Shown piece after piece: positions 43,682-53,655 of a DNA stretch of 64,000 bases (positions are counted from its first letter, which is position 1; every line of letters starts with the position of its first letter). The notes beneath the pieces are model-generated. The model was not told the DNA's origin and ran no database searches. It was given only the letters and a program-made list of their open reading frames with translations. Made by a program: the position numbers and the translations under genes. The stretch is from Bacteroidales bacterium (GTDB taxonomy: Bacteria > Bacteroidota > Bacteroidia > Bacteroidales > VadinHA17): NCBI GenBank assembly GCA_022865305.1, contig JALHSP010000026.1, positions 1 to 64,000 on the forward strand, read 5' to 3'.

Positions 43682-45793
43682 ATGATTAGGAGATTGCACA
43701 TAATGATTTTCCTGGTTACAGCTTTAGCAGCAGTTAGTTGCGTAAAGGAGACCTATGATATGAATAAGCTTTCAAAGAGAGCTCATCTGTCGCCAACGTT
43801 AGCGGTATCTGCATTCAGGGGTGATATATCGCTAAGTGACCTGATTGATCCAAATGATACTGTGGTCTTTGATGAAAACAATTTTATTAAGATCGTTTTC
43901 AAAAAAGATTCTATTATCGAATTTAAGATGGAGGACTATTATGATCTTAATGATATGGTCAGCTTCAGTCAGTCTTACCCGATCGGAGACATGAATCTGG
44001 CTCCCTTCCTGAGCACTGTAGCATACCCTCTTGACCAGATCAGTCTGCGTTTCACCCCTACGCTGAGGGCACAATTTGTTGCCCTTGATGACGGATTACC
44101 TCACGATTTCCCGGCTTTTCCCATAACAGACCTTGGAGAGATAACCTATTCCCTTTTTCCGAACTTTGAGTATGCTCTGTTTAAATCGGGCTCAATAGAT
44201 ATTCTAGTAGATAATAATCTTACTGCACCATTATCCGGGGTAAGCGTCAGGCTCTATAACACCTTAGACCATTCTCAGATCGGGAATGAAGCCATTATAT
44301 CATTAATTAATCCTGGCGAGACAGGAATGACCTCCATCGACATTGCTGATGCTACGGTCAGAAATTCCATCACAGCAGCTATTATTCTAGGCAGCACGGG
44401 TGCATCAAATGTCATCATTGACCTCGACGGCAGCAATGTTGAGATTACAATTGCCGGGAGGGATTTGAAAGTTAAATCTGGCAGGGTTAAAGTACCGACT
44501 CAGACTATAACATCCCTTGACAACAGCGATACCGTACAATTTGATCCTGGAAGTGATGTTGAGATAGATATTATAAAGATGACTGCAGGAAACATATCCT
44601 ACACTGTTCAGTCAGGGACTCCTTTAACATCTGGAGTATCGTTAACATTGCCAACAGCTTTACGCAGTGGAGTTCCTGTTACAGAATCTCTTACAGTAGA
44701 CCCGAATTCAACACTTAACGGCACTATTTCTATAGATAATACGACTATTGATCTGGGTACAATTACAACTCAGCCATATAATATGTTGCCGATTGAATAT
44801 CTCATTGAGGTCAGCTCAAATGGTAATATGATCAACTTCAACAGTACCGATGAAATCGATCTGGATATTGAGCTGCTTAATCCGGACTTTGACTATGTAA
44901 AGGGATATTTTGGACAGCAGACTGAAACGATAGATCCTGATACCATCGATCTTGATATAAAGGAAATTCTCGACCATATCTCTGGCAGTTTTCTTATTTC
45001 AAGCCCGGCAATTAAGCTCAACTATTCAAACTCTTTTGCAGTTCCTATCGAAATAGATTTAAATGCTGTCGGACAAAAATTGGCTGAAACCATTGATCTC
45101 GATCTTAATCCTTTTACATTAAGCTTTCCTGCTGCACCGGCAGAAAGTGATATAGATGATGTGTTTACAATTGACAAGAATAATTCAGCATTACCGGAAC
45201 TGGTTTCTATGCCTCCCGAAGAAATACGTTTTTCAGGATCTTCAGTTATGAATCCTCTTGGGAATGATGGCAGCAGGGACAACTACATTTTTGGAGATAG
45301 TCGCTTTGTTGGCTCACTTGAAGTAGAAGTTCCGATGGAATTAAGAATTAATAATCTTCAGTTTACAGATACAGTTGATAATTTCATGCAGAATGATAAT
45401 CCTGATGATGAGAGTCCTGTCAATCCTGAAGACTTTGAATTTCTCCGTATAGATATCAGTGCAGAAAACGGATTTCCCCTCGGTGTATCACTGAGTATGA
45501 CCCTTTATGATTCAGCTACTCATGTGAATAAATGTACAATTGATGCTACTGATATTCTTGAACCAGCACCGGTTGACATCAACGGACGGGTTACAGAGCC
45601 AATGGAATGCTCTACAAGCATTGAAATTACGAGAGACTTCTGGAATTCAATAAATGTCGCTGACAAGATCATTTTCAAGTTCACTTTAAAAACCACCGAT
45701 GATGGTTCAAAAGATGTAAAGATCTACTCCGATTACAGGATTAATTTTAAAGCGGCGCTTGTTTTAAAACCGGATATCAGATTTGATTTGTAG
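43682..45793 (+). CDS. large lipoprotein of unknown function
   Basis: A 703-residue protein with a lipoprotein signal peptide ending AAVSC (Cys20). The rest is rich in Thr/Ser/Asp and alternating strands (ISLRFTPTLRAQF, GSIDILVDNNLTAPLSGVSV, TIDLDIKEILDHISGSFLIS), suggesting repeated beta-sandwich or beta-helix-like surface domains; I recognise no named family. It starts 12 nt after the propeller protein and 21 nt before the DUF5723 gene. The combination suggests an outer-membrane or surface assembly, but this is inference. Confidence 0.82.
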   Translation: MIRRLHIMIFLVTALAAVSCVKETYDMNKLSKRAHLSPTLAVSAFRGDISLSDLIDPNDTVVFDENNFIKIVFKKDSIIEFKMEDYYDLNDMVSFSQSYPIGDMNLAPFLSTVAYPLDQISLRFTPTLRAQFVALDDGLPHDFPAFPITDLGEITYSLFPNFEYALFKSGSIDILVDNNLTAPLSGVSVRLYNTLDHSQIGNEAIISLINPGETGMTSIDIADATVRNSITAAIILGSTGASNVIIDLDGSNVEITIAGRDLKVKSGRVKVPTQTITSLDNSDTVQFDPGSDVEIDIIKMTAGNISYTVQSGTPLTSGVSLTLPTALRSGVPVTESLTVDPNSTLNGTISIDNTTIDLGTITTQPYNMLPIEYLIEVSSNGNMINFNSTDEIDLDIELLNPDFDYVKGYFGQQTETIDPDTIDLDIKEILDHISGSFLISSPAIKLNYSNSFAVPIEIDLNAVGQKLAETIDLDLNPFTLSFPAAPAESDIDDVFTIDKNNSALPELVSMPPEEIRFSGSSVMNPLGNDGSRDNYIFGDSRFVGSLEVEVPMELRINNLQFTDTVDNFMQNDNPDDESPVNPEDFEFLRIDISAENGFPLGVSLSMTLYDSATHVNKCTIDATDILEPAPVDINGRVTEPMECSTSIEITRDFWNSINVADKIIFKFTLKTTDDGSKDVKIYSDYRINFKAALVLKPDIRFDL

Positions 45794-45814
45794 TAACTTC
45801 ATAATACAAAATAT

Positions 45815-47287
45815 ATGATCAGGAAAATAAACTGTATTCTGATACTGCTGCTGGCACTAGTTGCTTATGATTCTTCAGCACAGAACAGCCAGGTTCTTTA
45901 TTATATGAATCTGCCTCAAAACCATATGCTAAATCCGGCTATCAGGCCTACAAGCCTTATATATATAGGGTTACCGGCAGTGTCGGGTATCAATCTGAAT
46001 GTCAATAATAATTTTGTCAACTTCTCGGATGTTTTTATTAAAGGTGTATCCGCCGATTCAATAGTATCCTTTCTGCATCCCGATTATGATGTGGCAGAAT
46101 TTATGGCAAAGATCAAGGATATAAATTCCATAGAACCCCAGGGTCTTGTTCAGTTGTTCGGTCTCGGTTTTTTTGCCGGGAAAGATCTTTATATCTTTCT
46201 TGATATAAATGAAAGGGTTGAAGGAAATGTTGCATTACCAGGAGATCTTTTTAGACTGGGTTTTGAAGGAAATGAACAGTTTGTCGGAAGTAAGATCGAT
46301 CTTTCGTCATTGCGGGGAGATGTTAAATATTACAGGGAAGCCGGCCTTGGATTTTCAAAGAATTTTACGGATAAGCTGAGAATAGGATTAAAAGGTAAAC
46401 TATTGTTTGGAATAGCCGCGGCTTCCATAGATAACAGGTCACTTGGAATTACGGTCAATGATGACTATACCCATACTTTTGATGCCGACCTGATGGTTAA
46501 TTTCAGTTTCCCTGTTAATGTCTATCTTAACGCAAATAAGAATATTGACAGCATTAAAATTGACGATTCCCGGTTTGATGAGACCAGCAAGCTTGTTGAC
46601 TACTTCCTTGAGACAAAAAACATTGGTTTTGGGCTGGATATTGGTGCAGAATATAGTTTTTCAGACAGGTTTAAGGTATCAGCAGCAATAACGGATCTTG
46701 GATATATTAAATGGAAAAAGGACATTACCAATCTGAAGGCTGAGAGTAAATTTGACTTCAGTGGTGTTGACCTTCTGGATGTTTATAATGGAACAATGAC
46801 ATTCGACTCACTGGGTCAGGAATTGCTGGATTCCCTTAAAAACTCACTATTTCTCACAGACACAAAAACCCCGTTTACAACAAATCTTCCGTTTGGTGTT
46901 TCAGTGGGGGGGAGTTTTAATCTGACTAAAAGTTTTTCACTGGGATTATTATCTTATACTAGGTTTATCGGCAAGCAGGTACGGGAAGCACTTACTTTAT
47001 CAGCAAATGTTAATTTCGGTAATTTATTTTCTACCAGTATTGCTTATACTGCGGCAAATCAGAGATATGATAACCTGGGCTTCGGTCTGGCATTCAGGGC
47101 AGGATTGTTCCAGATATATGCAATAGCAGACAGAATTCCGGTAACATGGAATAAAGTCATTTCAGATGGCAGCACGATTCCCATTCCTGCAAGCTGGAAT
47201 ACTATCCATGCAAGGGTTGGAATGAATATGACTTTTGGGAACAAGATTGTAAAGAAAAATGACAAACCAATGATACTGGTTCAATAA
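45815..47287 (+). CDS. DUF5723 outer-membrane beta-barrel protein
   Basis: A 490-residue protein with an N-terminal signal peptide (ILILLLALVAYDSSAQ). LYYMNLPQNHMLNPAIRPTSLIYIGLPAVSG near residues 25-60 is the DUF5723/PorV-like opening found in many Bacteroidota barrel proteins, and the C-terminal half has amphipathic strand pairs (FKVSAAITDLGYIKWK, SFSLGLLSYTRFIGKQV, FGLAFRAGLFQIYAIADRIPVTW). Likely an outer-membrane barrel of unknown function, third gene of the operon. Confidence 0.85.
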   Translation: MIRKINCILILLLALVAYDSSAQNSQVLYYMNLPQNHMLNPAIRPTSLIYIGLPAVSGINLNVNNNFVNFSDVFIKGVSADSIVSFLHPDYDVAEFMAKIKDINSIEPQGLVQLFGLGFFAGKDLYIFLDINERVEGNVALPGDLFRLGFEGNEQFVGSKIDLSSLRGDVKYYREAGLGFSKNFTDKLRIGLKGKLLFGIAAASIDNRSLGITVNDDYTHTFDADLMVNFSFPVNVYLNANKNIDSIKIDDSRFDETSKLVDYFLETKNIGFGLDIGAEYSFSDRFKVSAAITDLGYIKWKKDITNLKAESKFDFSGVDLLDVYNGTMTFDSLGQELLDSLKNSLFLTDTKTPFTTNLPFGVSVGGSFNLTKSFSLGLLSYTRFIGKQVREALTLSANVNFGNLFSTSIAYTAANQRYDNLGFGLAFRAGLFQIYAIADRIPVTWNKVISDGSTIPIPASWNTIHARVGMNMTFGNKIVKKNDKPMILVQ

Positions 47288-47302
47288 CAGATCTGTTGAA
47301 AT

Positions 47303-47497
47303 ATGACTCTCCTGATTCGCATTATTTTAATAAGCCTTATAATATATCTGATAATCAGATCATTTATAAGGTATTGGGCAGAAGCGGATAATACAACTCA
47401 AAAAGCGGAACGGGAAAACAAAAATCAAAAAACCAAAAAAGGAGTTCCTAAAGAAATCGGAGAATATGTAGAATACGAAGAGCTTAAAAAGAAGTAA
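47303..47497 (+). CDS. DUF4834 small membrane protein
   Basis: A 64-residue protein: one membrane helix at the N-terminus (LIRIILISLIIYLIIRSFI), a charged linker, and the conserved end KEIGEYVEYEELKKK of the DUF4834 family. It starts 15 nt after the DUF5723 gene and closes the four-gene operon. Its function is unknown; the next gene, 8 bp on, is convergent. Confidence 0.85.
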   Translation: MTLLIRIILISLIIYLIIRSFIRYWAEADNTTQKAERENKNQKTKKGVPKEIGEYVEYEELKKK

Positions 47498-47505
47498 GCA
47501 AAACC

Positions 47506-48258
47506 TTATTTTTCTGACCTGAGCTTCCTCGCAAGAGCGTTGGCAAAAACAAAATCATTCAAAAGATCACAGTCGGAGTGTAAGATTTCATCCTTACTAC
47601 CTTCCCAGCATTTTACGCCATCACTTATAAAAATAATCTTTTCCCCTATACCCATGACAGAATTCATATCGTGAGTGTTTACGATCGTGGTCATGGAAAA
47701 CTCTTCCGTAAGCTCTTTTATAAGTTCATCAATAAGAATTGCGGTTATAGGGTCAAGGCCGGAATTAGGTTCATCACAGAACAAATACTTTGGATTCAGG
47801 GATATTGCTCTTGCAATAGCAACTCTTTTTTTCATTCCTCCCGATAATTCGGCAGGATATAAATTATTAGCGTTAATGATGTTCACCCTGTTAAGGCAGA
47901 AATTAACTCTGTCAATTTTTTCTTCAGGACTTTTATTTGTAAACATGTCAAGAGGAAACCTTACATTTTGTTCAACTGTAATTGAATCGAAAAGAGCGCT
48001 TCCCTGAAAAAGAACGCCCATTTCCTTTCGGATCTCTTTTCTCCCGACAAAATCAAGCTTATTAAATATTACATCCTCGAACCATATTTCGCCATCGTCC
48101 ACTTCATGAAGACCCATAATTGATTTAAGCAATACTGTTTTACCCGAACCGCTCCTTCCGATTATAAGATTTATCTTGCCAGGTTCGAATTCTGCTGAAA
48201 TATCAGTCATGACACGATTCCCATTGAAGGATTTATTAAGATTCTTGATTTTTATCAT
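47506..48258 (-). CDS. MlaF-like ABC transporter ATP-binding protein
   Basis: A 250-residue ABC ATPase: Walker A GRSGSGKT (residues ~34-41), Q-loop MGVLFQGSALFDS, signature AELSGGMKKRVAIARAI, Walker B YLFCDEPNSGLDP, H-loop NTHDMNSV. GMKKR and SALFDS match MlaF, the ATPase of MCE-type lipid transporters that traffic phospholipid between the membranes. It overlaps the MlaE-like permease by 4 bp. No MCE-domain (MlaD) gene follows, so the substrate-binding partner is elsewhere. Confidence 0.9.
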   Translation of the reverse strand: MIKIKNLNKSFNGNRVMTDISAEFEPGKINLIIGRSGSGKTVLLKSIMGLHEVDDGEIWFEDVIFNKLDFVGRKEIRKEMGVLFQGSALFDSITVEQNVRFPLDMFTNKSPEEKIDRVNFCLNRVNIINANNLYPAELSGGMKKRVAIARAISLNPKYLFCDEPNSGLDPITAILIDELIKELTEEFSMTTIVNTHDMNSVMGIGEKIIFISDGVKCWEGSKDEILHSDCDLLNDFVFANALARKLRSEK

Positions 48259-48998
48259 GACAGGAGCAACTGGGTTAGTATTACATTGAACAACAATATG
48301 AGTACACTGCTGAATACCACAGCCTTTGTACTGGCACGGCCAACCTCGAGGGAACCCCCGTCGACATAATAACCCTGGAAAGCTGAAACGCTGGTTATTA
48401 TAAATGCAAAAAATACCGTTTTTATAATCGAATATGTGATATAATATGGTACGAATGCATATTGAATCCCGTAAATAAAATCTTCTGAAGTGATAACGCC
48501 GGCAAGAGTTCCGGAGATCCAGCCACCGATTATCCCGACAATGATACTGATCAGTGTAAGGAGAGGATTAAAAAGAAGAGTTGCAATTATCTTCGGCAAT
48601 ATAAGATAAGATGCAGAATTAACTCCCATCATTTCAAGAGCATCAATTTGTTCAGTGACCCTCATGGTTCCGATTTCAGATGCAATATTTGAACCGACTT
48701 TTCCCGCCAGGATCAATGCAGCAACAGATGAGGAAAACTCAAGTATGATCGAATCGCGGCAACCAAGGCCGATAAGATATGTAGGGTATATCGGATTTTC
48801 AGTATTATAAGCAGTTTGCAGAGTAATTACGGCTCCCATAAAAAAGGATATTATAGTTATAATCCCGATTGAATTGAATCCGAGATAGATCATCTCCTGC
48901 ATTGTTTGCCTGTAATAAATGGAAGCTTTTTCGGGCTTGGAAAAAACCTTCTGCAGCAGAAGGACATAACGTCCGAGTTGACTTAAAAATCTTATCAT
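48255..48998 (-). CDS. MlaE-like ABC transporter permease
   Basis: A 247-residue permease of the MlaE family: several helices, with the family block GSNIASEIGTMRVTEQIDALEMMGVNSASYLILPK near the middle and SIIVGIIGGWISG. It pairs with the MlaF-like ATPase that begins inside its stop codon. Together they form the inner-membrane core of an MCE lipid transporter. The mannose-1-P guanylyltransferase gene diverges from it. Confidence 0.92.
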   Translation of the reverse strand: MIRFLSQLGRYVLLLQKVFSKPEKASIYYRQTMQEMIYLGFNSIGIITIISFFMGAVITLQTAYNTENPIYPTYLIGLGCRDSIILEFSSSVAALILAGKVGSNIASEIGTMRVTEQIDALEMMGVNSASYLILPKIIATLLFNPLLTLISIIVGIIGGWISGTLAGVITSEDFIYGIQYAFVPYYITYSIIKTVFFAFIITSVSAFQGYYVDGGSLEVGRASTKAVVFSSVLILLFNVILTQLLLS

Positions 48999-49084
48999 CC
49001 GGCTGTTTTAACAGAAGTTAAAATTACAAATAATTACTGTATTTACGTTACAGGAATTTTAAATCCGTTATGTATAATTAATTA

Positions 49085-49092
49085 TATATTTG
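49085..49092 (+). promoter_or_regulatory. Bacteroidota -7 box for the mannose-1-P guanylyltransferase gene
   Basis: TATATTTG (exact TAnnTTTG) lies 30 nt before the ATG at 49123; it makes the in-frame start at 49090 impossible and supports the shorter protein. Confidence 0.55.
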
Positions 49093-49122
49093 CAGAAATG
49101 TTTAAGTTTTAATTATTTAATT

Positions 49123-50208
49123 ATGGACAGCAGGTATGTAATCATTATGGCCGGAGGTGTGGGGAGCCGGTTCTGGCCATTGAGCCGGCGTGATAAACCA
49201 AAGCAGTTTCTGGATATTCTGGGAACAGGTGAAACCCTTATACAGCAGACATTCAGGAGGTTTAAATCAACATGCCCTCAAAAGAATATTTTTGTTGTTA
49301 CCAGTGCTGAACATAAAAATCTTGTTATTGAGCAACTTGGGATTGATCCTTCCAATGTTCTTGCTGAGCCCTTTCGGCGTAATACAGCACCATGTCTGGC
49401 TTACGGAACTTTCAGGATTTTAAAGGAAGATCCTGAGGCAGTTATTGCTGTGACTCCTGCAGACCATCTGATAGTTAAAGAAGATACATTTTGTAAGGTT
49501 ATACAGGAATGTATGGATTTTGTTAAAGGAAATGATGCTTTACTCACTCTTGGTATTAAACCTGACAGGCCTGAAACAGGTTATGGATATATTCAGGCTG
49601 ACCGCAAGAAACCTGTTAAAGAGCATGATAATCTGCTTAAGGTCAAAACATTCACAGAAAAACCCGACATTGATCTTGCAAAAGTATTCATTCAAAGTGG
49701 TGACTTTTACTGGAATTCAGGAATCTTTATCTGGAACATAAAATCAATAATGGCAGCTTTTGAAAAGCACCTTCCTGATATGTTTACCGTATTTGATGAG
49801 GGGAAGAAATTATTCGGAACGAAACAGGAAAAGAGTTTTATAGGAAAAACATATACTGAATGCAGAAGTATCTCAATTGACTATGGTATTATGGAAAAGG
49901 CGGATAATGTATATGTTATGTGCACTGATATAGGATGGTCAGATTTGGGAACCTGGAGTTCCCTTTATGAACATTCATCCATTGACAAAAGGGGTAATTC
50001 TGTTGTGCATGGCAATATTTTTTCATATGATAACAGGGGCAATATTTTCAATATCTCTCCGGAGAAAGTGGCTGTTATTCAGGGGCTGAAAGACTATATA
50101 GTTGTTGAATCAGATGATGTTCTTCTTATTGTCAAGAAAGAGGAAGAGCAAAATATCAAGAATTATCTTGAGGACGTAAAGAAGGAGACGAAAGAGAAAT
50201 ATCTATAG
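49123..50208 (+). CDS. manC: mannose-1-phosphate guanylyltransferase
   Basis: A 361-residue enzyme making GDP-mannose from mannose-1-P and GTP, for lipopolysaccharide and capsule sugars. N-terminal nucleotide loop MAGGVGSRFWPLSRRDKPKQFL, AEPFRRNTAPCLAYG, VTPADHLI, RPETGYGYI, FTEKPD, YWNSGIFIW and SIDYGIMEKADNV are the family blocks. It is the single-domain form, without the isomerase domain of bifunctional ManC. The longer frame starts at 49090, inside the promoter, so ATG 49123 is used. A strong terminator follows. Confidence 0.95.
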   Translation: MDSRYVIIMAGGVGSRFWPLSRRDKPKQFLDILGTGETLIQQTFRRFKSTCPQKNIFVVTSAEHKNLVIEQLGIDPSNVLAEPFRRNTAPCLAYGTFRILKEDPEAVIAVTPADHLIVKEDTFCKVIQECMDFVKGNDALLTLGIKPDRPETGYGYIQADRKKPVKEHDNLLKVKTFTEKPDIDLAKVFIQSGDFYWNSGIFIWNIKSIMAAFEKHLPDMFTVFDEGKKLFGTKQEKSFIGKTYTECRSISIDYGIMEKADNVYVMCTDIGWSDLGTWSSLYEHSSIDKRGNSVVHGNIFSYDNRGNIFNISPEKVAVIQGLKDYIVVESDDVLLIVKKEEEQNIKNYLEDVKKETKEKYL

Positions 50209-50230
50209 ACCTGAAAACAATAAGAAAAAA

Positions 50231-50260
50231 AAAGAGGACTGTTTATCAGTCCTCTTTTTT
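50231..50260. terminator. bidirectional rho-independent terminator
   Basis: AAAGAGGACTG (50231-50241), a 5-nt loop and CAGTCCTCTTT (50247-50257) form an 11-bp perfect stem with an A-run on the left and a T-run on the right. It can end both manC (plus) and the gldKLMN operon (minus), which converge here. Confidence 0.9.
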
Positions 50261-50275
50261 TAAGGTATTTATCTG

Positions 50276-51100
50276 TTAAAATTCCCATAGATCATGCTCC
50301 TGGTTGAAGAGGTCGGCTTTAATCTTTTCAGATTCAAAAAGTGCCGACTTACCAACAGAGTAATCTTGAATCATCCTGTCGTTGAAGACATTTGATTCAC
50401 CAAATATTATACTTCCGAACCTTCTTTGCATGAAAAGGTCGTCAAAAGAAATTCTCTGTGCATCATTACTTGTAACAAAGGCTTCATTCTTTGCGAGGAT
50501 ATCCCTTACCTCATCAAATCTGATCCAGAATAATGGTTTTCTCAATGGTTGCTGAAGATCCCTGTCGACACCCATCCACAATGGCATAACTCCGATTATT
50601 CGGACATCGAGCTTGGAAAGCTTCTTATCAAAAAACCATTCTTCATATAAAAGTAGTTGTTTCACATCTTCCGGTCTGGCCTCTTCCCTTATAACTGTGT
50701 CTTTTGTATTGCCTGCTGCATCAATCTGAAAAGACTGGGTTCTTGTAGTTGCTCCCATGTTTGTTTCAATTTCATCGTAGGTAAAAGGCTTGTTTTCAAT
50801 CAGAGGGTCATAAGCATTGAGTCTTCCGGCCTTTATCTCCTCAAGCAGGATTGTGATAAAGCTTTTCCTGCCATCCAGCGTAGGCGTAGTAGGATAATAT
50901 AACGGTTGATTCATTTTTTCCCTGAGATCAATAAGACGATAATATCTTTTTGACCAGATCACATCGGCCTCCCTGAGATAAGCATAATTTATTTTTCGGG
51001 CTTCAGGCATGGATTTCTGGTAAATATCGCCAAATGACTGGCCATTAGCCATACTGCTGAATGTCAAAACGATAATTCCCCAAAGAAATTTCTTATTCAT
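50276..51100 (-). CDS. gldN: gliding motility/T9SS protein GldN
   Basis: A 274-residue periplasmic protein from the ATG at 51100 (signal [21 protein letters not shown]); a longer frame starts at 51121 but precedes the usual start. It has the GldN/PorN pattern: [29 protein letters not shown]-type middle and [21 protein letters not shown]. GldN forms, with GldK, the large periplasmic ring associated with the type IX secretion pore. It is the last gene of the gldKLMN operon and overlaps or abuts gldM. Confidence 0.93.
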   Translation of the reverse strand: MNKKFLWGIIVLTFSSMANGQSFGDIYQKSMPEARKINYAYLREADVIWSKRYYRLIDLREKMNQPLYYPTTPTLDGRKSFITILLEEIKAGRLNAYDPLIENKPFTYDEIETNMGATTRTQSFQIDAAGNTKDTVIREEARPEDVKQLLLYEEWFFDKKLSKLDVRIIGVMPLWMGVDRDLQQPLRKPLFWIRFDEVRDILAKNEAFVTSNDAQRISFDDLFMQRRFGSIIFGESNVFNDRMIQDYSVGKSALFESEKIKADLFNQEHDLWEF

Positions 51101-51120
51101 GGTTATGTAATTAAATAACA

Positions 51121-52722
51121 CTACTCAATTGTCAAAATTATTGGATTAAGGTCATTTATTTTGCCATCCGGACCTTTTGCCTTAATATCTTTTATAGTCA
51201 AATATTTTCCTCTTGTAAGTCTGCTTATAAGATCTCTCTGATCTGCAGTCAGGTTGCTGCTCGTACTGGCTCTTTCAAAATCACCCAGTCTGTCAGAGTA
51301 CAGGATTGAAAATCCAGTGACAGTCCACTGAAGGTCAAAATCGAAATCAGGAAGTACTGCAAATACTCCTTTTTGTGTAAGGGCAACATTCCTTGTGATC
51401 TTACCTGAATTAACACCCGCAAACCTGGCTTCAGGTTTTGGAAGCGGTTTAACCCTGAAGTTTATAGGACCATATTGTGTGGGTTTTCCACCCTGGTCAG
51501 CAGTTACATATATTTGTACATCTGTTCCGGCCTGATTAGGTCTGACAGCCCAGTTACCTCTGAAATTCTCTCCTCTTGAGTTTTTAACTTTTCCTGTGGT
51601 GAATGTGCCGTTTACGACTCTTAATCTGATCTTATCAGCACCTAAACCAGGGACAGAGACATCAATAGGATTTGGAATTGCCGTATACATCACGTTCATT
51701 GCTGTAGGAGAAACAACGACGTTTGGTTCGCCCACAGAGTAAGATGACTTAAAAGGATATGTTATGGTTTCACCGTTAGGTGCTTTCAGTGAAACTACAC
51801 CCCCCCATATTTTGGTACCAGTAGAACCAGGGCGAACGGAATAGATGCCCTTACCGGATTCGTCAAGCTGTAGAACCCGGCCTCCTTCATCAGTAATTGT
51901 AGGGTACAGAGTTGTATCGGTTGCTGAAAGAAATACTTTCGCCTGGTAGTTAGAGCCAAGTGTAACATAGTTTGCATCGGGCATCACAATAGCATCAATT
52001 TTATTAAACTTGAATGAAGCTGCATCGATCTGGGCATAGAGATTGTTAAGTACTTCAGTCTCAGAGTTTCTGACGTCAACCTGCATTTTCGAAAGTATTG
52101 TAATAACTGCCACCAGGGGTAAAGTCTGGAATGTCAGATTTTCCCAGCGGGCCGGTTGTCCGTCAGGGTCATGACCATTATCGGTATTAAGGCTTGTTCT
52201 GAGAGCCTCTTCGGCAGTAGGATTCTTACCTTCAAGAGTGGTAATAAGAAAATCGCGGTAATCATTAATGACAGCTTTGAGGTCATTTGCTTTTCCGTTT
52301 TCGTTGGAGCCGATCAGAATTTCAGAAGGGATATTGGTGTCGTCAATCCTCCTCTTTACTTCTTCAATAATAATTTCTCTTCCCTTAACTGCAAGAGAAG
52401 GGTCTCTTTCTGCTTTTGTAATAATTTCGATCTTAATATCCTGAATATAATTGAAAGTCTCGTCAGCTCTTTGTTTTACCTCGTAAGCAGATGTTTTTAA
52501 TTTCCCTGCCTTTGTGGGATTTTCTGCAGCGGCCCTGTCAAAATCCTTATAGATAAGATCATTCTTCAAAGCATAATTTGCTATGGTAAGAGTAAGACCC
52601 TTATCAACTTTTTTAAATGCCTCCACGGCTTCCTTCGATACGTTGAGAGCAAGCATGGCGGTAAGTATCAGGTACATCATACCGATCATCTTTTGCCGCG
52701 GAGATAGCCTTTCGTGAGCCAT
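51121..52722 (-). CDS. gldM: gliding motility/T9SS protein GldM
   Basis: A 533-residue protein with one N-terminal membrane helix ([20 protein letters not shown]) followed by a periplasmic helical and Ig-like region (to the C-terminus, GAPQ-less but with [37 protein letters not shown]). GldM with GldL is the proton-driven motor of T9SS; its periplasmic domains reach GldK/N. Length is normal. It is 38 nt downstream of gldL. Confidence 0.94.
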   Translation of the reverse strand: MAHERLSPRQKMIGMMYLILTAMLALNVSKEAVEAFKKVDKGLTLTIANYALKNDLIYKDFDRAAAENPTKAGKLKTSAYEVKQRADETFNYIQDIKIEIITKAERDPSLAVKGREIIIEEVKRRIDDTNIPSEILIGSNENGKANDLKAVINDYRDFLITTLEGKNPTAEEALRTSLNTDNGHDPDGQPARWENLTFQTLPLVAVITILSKMQVDVRNSETEVLNNLYAQIDAASFKFNKIDAIVMPDANYVTLGSNYQAKVFLSATDTTLYPTITDEGGRVLQLDESGKGIYSVRPGSTGTKIWGGVVSLKAPNGETITYPFKSSYSVGEPNVVVSPTAMNVMYTAIPNPIDVSVPGLGADKIRLRVVNGTFTTGKVKNSRGENFRGNWAVRPNQAGTDVQIYVTADQGGKPTQYGPINFRVKPLPKPEARFAGVNSGKITRNVALTQKGVFAVLPDFDFDLQWTVTGFSILYSDRLGDFERASTSSNLTADQRDLISRLTRGKYLTIKDIKAKGPDGKINDLNPIILTIE

Positions 52723-52760
52723 TTTATTGTTAGATTAATTGGGTATAATAAATGACATAT

Positions 52761-53627
52761 TTATTTCACATTCATTGCAGCAAGCATATTGCCATAGACA
52801 TTATTCAATGTTGTCAGGTTATCGTTTAGTCTTGTAATTTGTTCACGATACTTTTTGGTATCTCCTGCCGAATCTGCCAGATCTTTCACCAGATTCTGGA
52901 GTCCTTTATAAAGTGTTTCGGATTCTTTCAGGTGATCGTCCATTCCTTTTTTCTGTAATTCATATACTGTGTTAAGGGCAGAGAGGTTTTTATTAAGTAC
53001 TTCCAGCTGCTGCTGGTATGATTTGCCACCTACTTCAATCACTGAGAATGAGTCAGCCATATTACGGTAAGTAGAACCTGTTTCATTTATAACTTTTGTG
53101 GTATTCTGGTATGAATCTGATAACTTATTGAGAGATTCATTTGCAACATTGATGGTGTTCATATACTTGGATGAAGCAGCTGTAATATCACCCATGGCAT
53201 TTATGTTGGCTGTTGAATCACCAAGCTTCTTCATGCCCACGCCCAGTTTCTGGAACAGATCAGGAGTGATTTCTGCTTTTTCAAGCATCTCATCGAATTT
53301 TGCAAGAGCTGCTGAACCGGCACCGCCTCCTCCGCCAACTGCACCACTATATCTTCCGCTTGCGGGAAACTCTGCTCCTTCTTCCGGAATTCCTGCCAGC
53401 TCAGGATAAACAAGTGACCAGTCAACCTCTTCATGTAACGGCTCAAATGCCGAGAAGAAGAAAATGACTGCTTCGGTACAAAGACCGATAGAAAGCATAA
53501 GACCTGCCAATGGATAGTGCTGTATCTTAAATAATGCACCAATAATAACGATAGAAGCACCTATACCATAAAGTTTGGCCATAAAATTCTTCCATCCACT
53601 GCTTTGTACTAATTCTGCTAAGCTCAT
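52761..53627 (-). CDS. gldL: gliding motility/T9SS protein GldL
   Basis: A 288-residue inner-membrane protein. Two N-terminal helices (IGASIVIIGALFKIQHYPLAGLMLSIGLCTEAVIFF) carry the conserved Glu in TEAVIFF, essential for proton-powered rotation in the family. A glycine-rich linker (GAVGGGGGAGSAA, ~90-110) and a long coiled-coil cytoplasmic tail follow. Together with GldM it forms the motor driving secretion and gliding. It lies 28 nt after gldK. Confidence 0.94.
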   Translation of the reverse strand: MSLAELVQSSGWKNFMAKLYGIGASIVIIGALFKIQHYPLAGLMLSIGLCTEAVIFFFSAFEPLHEEVDWSLVYPELAGIPEEGAEFPASGRYSGAVGGGGGAGSAALAKFDEMLEKAEITPDLFQKLGVGMKKLGDSTANINAMGDITAASSKYMNTINVANESLNKLSDSYQNTTKVINETGSTYRNMADSFSVIEVGGKSYQQQLEVLNKNLSALNTVYELQKKGMDDHLKESETLYKGLQNLVKDLADSAGDTKKYREQITRLNDNLTTLNNVYGNMLAAMNVK

Positions 53628-53655
53628 ATATCTGATTATTTTAAGGTTATTTCAA

